From Glandiceps talaboti (lineage: Eukaryota > Hemichordata > Enteropneusta > Spengelidae), in the NCBI RefSeq assembly GCF_964340395.1, contig NC_135565.1, positions 2,020,001-2,084,000 of the forward strand: 64,000 bases of DNA. Direction: 5' to 3'. The position numbers were made by a program, and so were the translations under genes. Each line of letters begins with the position of its first letter. The first letter of the stretch is position 1. Of this stretch, positions 24,601 through 33,288 are shown in pieces. Under the pieces are notes generated by a model that had not been told where the DNA came from, made no database searches, and worked only from the letters and a program-made list of their open reading frames with translations.

Positions 24601-27600
24601 CCAACCAATAAGTCCTTATAAATCTATCAATATAACTTACCCAACCAATAAGTCCTTATAAATCTATCGATATAACTTACCCAACCAATAAGTCCTTATA
24701 AATCTATCGATATAACTTACCCAACCAATAAGTCCTTATAAATCTATCGATATAACTTACCCAACCAATAAGTCCTTACAAATCTATCAATATAACTTAC
24801 CCAACCAATAAGTCCTTATAAATCTATCAATATAACTTACCCAACCAATAAGTCCTTATAAATCTATCAATATAACTTACCCAACCAATAAGTCCTTACA
24901 AATCTATCAATATAACTTACCCAACCAATAAGTCCTTACAAATCTATCGATATAACTTACCCAACCAATAAGTCCTTATAAATCTATCGATATAACTTAC
25001 CCAACCAATAAGTCCTTACAAATCTATCAATATAACTTACCCAACCAATAAGTCCTTACAAATCTATCAATATAACTTACCCAACCAATAAGTCCTTACA
25101 AATCTATCAATATAACTTACCCAACCAATAAGTCCTTACAAATCTATCAATATAACTTACCCAACCAATAAGTCCTTACAAATCTATCGATATAACTTAC
25201 CCAACCAATAAGTCCTTACAAATCTATCAATATAACTTACCCAACCAATAAGTCCTTACAAATCTATCAATATAACTTATCCAACCAATAAGTCCTTATA
25301 AATCTATCAATATAACTTACCCAACCAATAAGTCCATATAAATCTATCGATATAACTTACCCAACCAATAAGTCCATATAAATCTATCGATATAACTTAC
25401 CCAACCAATAAGTCCTTATAAATCTATCAATATAACTTACCCAACCAATAAGTCCTTACAAATCTATCAATATAACTTACCCAACCAATAAGTCCTTATA
25501 AATCTATCAATATAACTTACCCAACCAATAAGTCCTTATAAATCTATCAATATAACTTACCCAACCAATAAGTCCTTATAAATCTATCAATATAACTTAC
25601 CCAACCAATAAGTCCTTATAAATCTATCAATATAACTTACCCAACCAATAAGTCCTTATAAATCTATCAATATAACTTACCCAACCAATAAGTCCTTACA
25701 AATCTATCAATATAACTTACCTAACCAATAAGTCCTTACAAATCTATCAATATAACTTACCTAACCAATAAGTCCTTACAAATCTATCAATATAACTTAC
25801 CCAACCAATAAGTCCTTATAAATCTATCGATATAACTTACCCAACCAATAAGTCCATATAAATCTATCGATATAACTTACCTAACCAATAAGTCCTTATA
25901 AATCTATCAATATAACTTACCCAACCAATAAGTCCTTACAAATCTATCAATATAACTTACCCAACCAATAAGTCCTTATAAATCTATCAATATAACTTAC
26001 CCAACCAATAAGTCCTTATAAATCTATCGATATAACTTACCCAACCAATAAGTCCTTACAAATCTATCGATATAACTTACCCAACCAATAAGTCCTTACA
26101 AATCTATCAATATAACTTACCCAACCAATAAGTCCTTATAAATCTATCGATATAACTTACCCAACCAATAAGTCCTTACAAATCTATCAATATAACTTAC
26201 CCAACCAATAAGTCCTGGTCTTAATTCACAAAAGTATTTCAAGTCAAATTTTTCGCCAAATCTTGGATTTAATTCATGACCCATGAAGAAATCATAGAAA
26301 AAATAACCTGAAAAAAAATTGAAGCAACTATTAAACTTTCCTGAATGTTAAAACACAACTAACTTTCCTGAATGTTAAAACACAACTAACTTTCCTGAAT
26401 GTTAAAACACAACTAACTTTCCTGAATGTCAAAACACAACTAACTTTCCTGAATGTTAAAACACGACTAACTTTCCTGAATGTTAAAACACAACTAACTT
26501 TCCTGAATGTTAAAACACAACTAACTTTCCTGAATGTTAAAACACAACTAACTTTCCTGAATGTTAAAATACAACTAACTTTCCTGAATGTCAAAACACA
26601 ACTAACTTTCCTGAATGTTAAAATACAACTAACTTTCCTGAATGTCAAAACACAACTAACTTTCCTGAATGTTAAAATACAACTAACTTTCCTGAATGTT
26701 AAAATACAACTAACTTTCCTGAATGTCAAAACACAACTAACTTTCCTGATTGTCAAAACACGACTAACTTTCCTGAATGTTAAAACACAACTAACTTTCC
26801 TGAATGTTAAAACACAACTAACTTTCCTGAATGTTAAAACACAACTAACTTTCCTGAATGTTAAAACACAACTAACTTTCCTGAATGTCAAAACACAACT
26901 AACTTTCCTGAATGTTAAAACACAACTAACTTTCCTGAATGTTAAAACACGACTAACTTTCCTGAATGTCAAAACACAACTAACTTTCCTGAATGTTAAA
27001 ACACAACTAACTTTCCTGAATGCTAAAACACAACTAACTTTCCTGAATGTTAAAACACAACTAACTTTCCTGATTGTCAAAACACAACTAACTTTCCTGA
27101 ATGTTAAAACACAACTAACTTTCCTGAATGTCAAAACACAACTAACTTTCCTAAATGTTAAAACACAACTAACTTTCCTGAATGTTAAAACACAACTTTC
27201 CTGAATGTTAAAACACAACTAACTTTCCTGAATGTCAAAACACAACTAACTTTCCTGAATGTTAAAACACAACTAACTTTCCTGAATGTTAAAATACAAC
27301 TAACTTTCATGAATGTTAAAATACAACTAACTTTCATGAATGTCAAAACACAACTAACTTTCCTGAATGTTAAAATACAACTAACTTTCCTGAATGTCAA
27401 AACACGACTAACTTTCCTGAATGTTAAAACACAACTAACTTTCCTGAATGTTAAAACACAACTAACTTTCCTGAATGTCAAAACACAACTAACTTTCCTG
27501 AATGTCAAAACACAACTAACTTTCCTGAATGTTAAAATACAACTAACTTTCCTGAATGTTAAAACACAACTAACTTTCCTGAATGTTAAAATACAACTAA

Positions 27601-30600
27601 CTTTCCTGAATGTTAAAATACAACAAACTTTCCTGAATGTTAAAATACAACTAACTTTCCTGAATGTTAAAATACAACTAACTTTCCTGAATGCTAAAAT
27701 ACAACTAACTTTCCTGAATGTTAAAACACAACAAACTTTCCTGAATGTTAAAACACAACAAACTTTCCTGAATGCTAAAATACAACTAACTTTCCTGAAT
27801 GTTAAAACACAACTAACTTTCCTGAATGTCAAAATACAACTAACTTTCTTGAATGTTAAAATACAACTAACTTTCCTGAATGTTAAAATACAACTAACTT
27901 TCCTGAATGTCAAAACATAACTAACTTTCCTGAATGTCAAAACACAACTAACTTTCCTGAATGTTAAAACACAACTAACTTTCCTGAATGTTAAAACACA
28001 ACTAACTTTCCTGAATGTTAAAACACAACTTTCCTGAATGTTAAAATACAACTAACTTTCCTGAATGTTAAAACACAACTAACTTTCCTGAATGTTAAAA
28101 CACAACTTTCCTGAATGTTAAAACACAACTAACTTTCCTGAATGTCAAAACACAACTAACTTTCATGAATGTCAAAACACAACTAACTTTCCTGAATGTC
28201 AAAATACAACTAACTTTCTTGAATGTTAAAACACAACTAACTTTCCTGAATGTCAAAACACAACTAACTTTCTTGAATGTTAAAACACAACTAACTTTCT
28301 TGAATGTTAAAATACAACTAACTTTCTGAATGTCAAAACACAACTAACTTTCTTGAATGTTAAAACACAACTAACTTTCTTGAATGTTAAAACACAACTA
28401 ACTTTCTTGAATGTTAAAACACAACTAACTTTCTTGAATGTTAAAATACAACTAACTTTCCTGAATGTTAAAACACAACTAACTTTCCTGAATGTTAAAA
28501 CACAACTAACTTTCCTGAATGTTAAAACACAACTAACTTTCCTGAATGTTAAAACACAACTAACTTTCCTGAATGTCAAAACACAACTAACTTTCCTGAA
28601 TGTTAAAACACAACTAACTTTCCTGAATGTCAAAACACAACTAACTTTCCTGAATGTTAAAACACAACTAACTTTCCTGAATGTTAAAACACAACTAACT
28701 TTCCTGAATGTTAAAACACAACTAACTTTCTTGAATGTTAAAATACAACTAACTTTCCTGAATGTTAAAACACAACTAACTTTCCTGAATGTCAAAACAC
28801 AACTAACTTTCCTGAATGTTAAAACACAACTAACTTTCCTGAATGTTAAAACACAACTAACTTTCCTGAATGTTAAAACACAACTAACTTTCCTGAATGT
28901 TAAAACACAACTAACTTTCATGAATGTCAAAACACAACTAACTTTCCTGAATGTCAAAACACAACTAACTTTCCTGAATGTTAAAACACAACTAACTTTC
29001 ATGAATGTTAAAATACAACTAACTTTCCTGAATGTCAAAATACAACTAACTTTCCTGAATGTCAAAACACAACTAACTTTCCTGAATGTCAAAACACAAC
29101 TAACTTTCCTGAATGTCAAAACACAACTAACTTTCCTGAATGTTAAAATACAACTAACTTTCATGAATGTTAAAATACAACTAACTTTCCTGAATGTCAA
29201 AATACAACTAACTTTCCTGAATGTCAAAACACAACTAACTTTCCTGAATGTCAAAACACAACTAACTTTCCTGAATGTCAAAACACAACTAACTTTCCTG
29301 AATGTTAAAATACAACTAACTTTCCTGAATGTTAAAACACAACTAACTTTCCTGAATGTTAAAACACAACTAACTTTCCTGAATGTCAAAACACAACTAA
29401 CTTTCCTGAATGTCAAAACACAACTAACTTTCCTGAATGTCAAAACACAACTAACTTTCATGAATGTCAAAACACAACTAACTTTCATGAATGCTTCTTT
29501 CTATAAGTGATTTGTTATAGTTATACAAATAGTGTGATGAATTCAGTTGAAAGTAAAAATTAATAAAACAAGGCTAAGTAAACAAGGCTAAGTAAACAAG
29601 GCTAAGTAAACAAGATTATCACACTCATTTATGCATTAACTAGTATAGAAGACAGAAGGCATGATACTCCAATGCACTGTGGCTTTAGGATCACAGTAAG
29701 TCGGTCGGACACTTAATATATTCATGAATGCACTTATAAACGGGAAGTAAATAACCTGGCGTAGGCGTGATACTTTATTCAAATTTTAAAGAAACCAGGA
29801 CAAGGAAGACATTTGTCTGTGGTGGAGAGTACGTGTAAGAGTACATGCTGTCTGTGGTGGAGAGTACGTGTAAGAGTACATGCTGTCTGTGGTGGAGAGT
29901 ACGTGTAAGAGTACATGCTGTCTGTGGTGGAGAGTACGTGTAAGAGTACATGCTGTCTGTGGTGGAGAGTACGTGTAAGAGTACATACTGTCTGTGGTGG
30001 AGAGTACGTGTAAGAGTACATGCTGTCTGTGGTGGAGAGTACGTGTAAGAGTACATGCTGTCTGTGGTGGAGAGTACGTGTAAGAGTACATGCTGTCTGT
30101 GGTGGAGAATACATGTAAGAGTACATGCTGTCTGTGGTGGAGAGTACGTGTAAGAGTACATGCTGTCTGTGGTGGCGAGTACGTGTAAGAGTACATGCTG
30201 TCTGTGGTGGAGAGTACGTGTAAGAGTACATGCTGTCTGTGGTGGAGAGTACGTGTAAGAGTACATGCTGTCTGTGGTGGAGAGTACGTGTAAGAGTACA
30301 TGCTGTCTGTGGTGGAGAGTACGTGTAAGAGTACATGCTGTCTGTGGTGGAGAGTACGTGTAAGAGTACATGCTGTCTGTGGTGGAGAGTACGTGTAAGA
30401 GTACATGCTGTCTGTGGTGGAGAGTACGTGTAAGAGTACATGCTCAAAATCCACCAAAGCGAAGGCATTAAGCTAAATCACGCTCGGTTATAACGTGAAA
30501 CCCGTATGAATGAAAGTCCGGCAAGTACCAATATAATATCATGCATTTGACGTCACGTATACTCTCAAGTCTTGAAAACAGCAGCATGGTTTATTGCGAA

Positions 30601-31365
30601 CTTTTACTTCAGCATTCACAAGTTGATCAATTGACTGATGTTGATTAAATCCTGCTAGAAACGTAAAAGCCAAAAGTCCTATTGTCTAAAATAATTATTC
30701 AACAATAGTTTTAGTTATTCCAAATATATTTGTACATTTTTCACATGTTGAAACAGGTGAAAGCCACTGTCAATTTGTCCATCATCATTGCAGTGCCTGT
30801 GAGGTTTACCTGAGCCATCAACGTCTACAAATTATGGAAACGTGTGAATAAAATATATAAACAAAAAACAAAAAAACTATAAAAGCATGTTCACTTACAG
30901 CACTTACAACGTGCCCAAAATACGGCAGCTAGGATTATTACGCGCACCAGGAAATTTGAACACATAACCCCTATTCTAAAACAACTTCATTGGCTTTCAG
31001 TATCTCATCGTATTGTTTTCAAACTTCTGCTCATCACTTACAAAGCCCTAAATAGAATCTCTCCACAATATCTCAAGGACTTAATTACACCTCGTTCTTC
31101 ATTACGCATTCTTCGTTCATCGGATAAATGCCTTCTGCATACACCCAAATGGAATCTGGTTTCCTATGGTCGCCGCTCCTTCTCTTCAGCAGCTCCTGAA
31201 CTTTGGAACTCTCTACCCCTGGACATTAATACCTCTCCTAATTGTAAACATTTTCAAAAGACGCTTAAAAACTCACATATTTCAGAGAGCATTTTCATCT
31301 TCTTTCTAACTCTAAGTGCCACTGAACATTGTTTTCTTTGGATATTTGGCGCTATATAAATTTAT

Positions 31366-31413
<48 letters not shown>

Positions 31414-33251
31414 ATAGAAATGTAATTCTTTTGTTTTAGTTTTAATTCACTTCACTCCCATGGCCCAAACTTCACCGAAGAGAGAAACCGAATGACCGAC
31501 CTATCCTAGATCGTATACAATGTAGCTACTTCATGTACTGTGACATCGAAAACACAGCAAACTACATTTACAATTTTATTCAAATTGTAAAACATGCTAC
31601 TGTCTCTGGAAAACATTCTTTACACAGCAAATTGTATTTATCTGTACATGCTTTTATCATTTTTTTGTTTTTTGTTTATATATTTTATTCACACGTTTCC
31701 ATAATTTGTATATTAAGATGACACTCATTATACTAGATGACTTTGACCTACTCTGTATATAAATATTGGTCAGATTAAGATGACACTCATTATACTAGAT
31801 GACTTTGACATACTCTATATAAATATTGGTCAGATTAAGATGACACTCTTTATACTAGATGACTTTGACCTACTCTGGATATAAATAGTGGTCAGATTAA
31901 GATGACACTCATTATACTAGATGACTTTGACATACTCTGTATATAAATAGTGGTCAGATTAAGATGACACTCTTTATACTAGATGACTTTGACCTACTCT
32001 GGATATAAATAGTGGTCAGATTAAGATGACACTCATTATACTAGATGACTTTGACCTACTCTGGATATAAATAGTGGTCAGATTAAGATGACACTCATTA
32101 TACTAGATGACTTTGACCTACTCTGGATATAAATAGTGGTCAGATTAAGATGACACTCATTATACTAGATGACTTTGACCTACTCTGTATATAAATAGTG
32201 GTCAGATTAAGATGACACTCATTATTCTAGATGACTTTGACCTACTCTGTATATAAATAGTGGTCAGATTAAGATGACACTCATTATACTAGATGACTTT
32301 GACCTACTCTGCATATAAATAGTGGTCAGATTAAGATGACACTCATTATACTAGATGACTTTGACCTACTCTGTATATAAATAGTGGTCAGATTAAGATG
32401 ACACTCATTATACTAGATGACTTTGACCTACTCTGCATATAAATAGTGGTCAGATTAAGATGACACTCATTATACTAGATGACTTTGACCTACTCTGTAT
32501 ATAAATAGTGGTCAGATTAAGATGACACTCATTATACTAGATGACTTTGACCTACTCTGCATATAAATAGTGGTCAGATTAAGATGACACTCTTTATGCT
32601 AGATGATTTTGACCGTGTAACATACAACCATAGCTCAGAGCACCTATCAAACTACCATTTTAGAGAGTATTACAGATTGCTCATCTCCTAATGTTGGACT
32701 ACGGTATTATGAATATACAGGAAAGAAATCTGTCATTGTATTTTTTTAAATAATTGTGATCTGGGGACTGTATTCATGAAAATGTTGACTTGATACATGT
32801 TGGAAAGTGCTGTGACACATTGACCCAGTTTTGAAAATTAACTCTTTAAAAAAAAAAATTCAGAATCCTGTACAGATTGTTCTCTAATTCTGATTCTTCT
32901 CTCCCTAAAGTAATAAAAATAGTGATAATTTTCTTACCTGAATTTGCTCTAGAACACAAAGCTGATGGTGGTCCTAATTTAGCTTTGATATACAGGTATG
33001 TACTTAGAAGGTATGAAAACATAATAGCAGTAGTTGCTAGCTGTAAGTACTTGTTATATAATATGACCACTGGATAGTTGTAATAAACAGCAACACCAAA
33101 GACAACAAAACTGACCAGTAATGCATAGAATGCTGTCAATATACAAGAAAAATATTTGTGAATTTCAAATGAATTCCTTTGCTATAATTTTATATTTAGC
33201 AGTTTTTGTGTGAATATGTGTGTGTGTGTGTGTGTGCATGTGTGTGTGTGT

Positions 33252-33288
<37 letters not shown>

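Noticed and set aside
21628-26216. CRISPR-like array
   Set aside because: Regular 40-bp period has no variable spacers; every unit is the same sequence, and the host is an animal.
26331-29510. Several 200-390-codon ORFs with 9-residue repeats on both strands
   Set aside because: Produced by the 27-bp array, open on both strands at once; located inside reductase intron 4.
29775-30468. Three overlapping ~200-codon minus-strand ORFs
   Set aside because: A 35-bp repeat without stops opens all three frames simultaneously; not a sign of coding.
31715-32622. Possible HNF4/DR1 site AGGTCAAAGTCA in each 62-bp unit
   Set aside because: Second half-site is a poor match (AGTCAT) and the spacer context is wrong; kept out of the findings, unlike the clean DR5 array.
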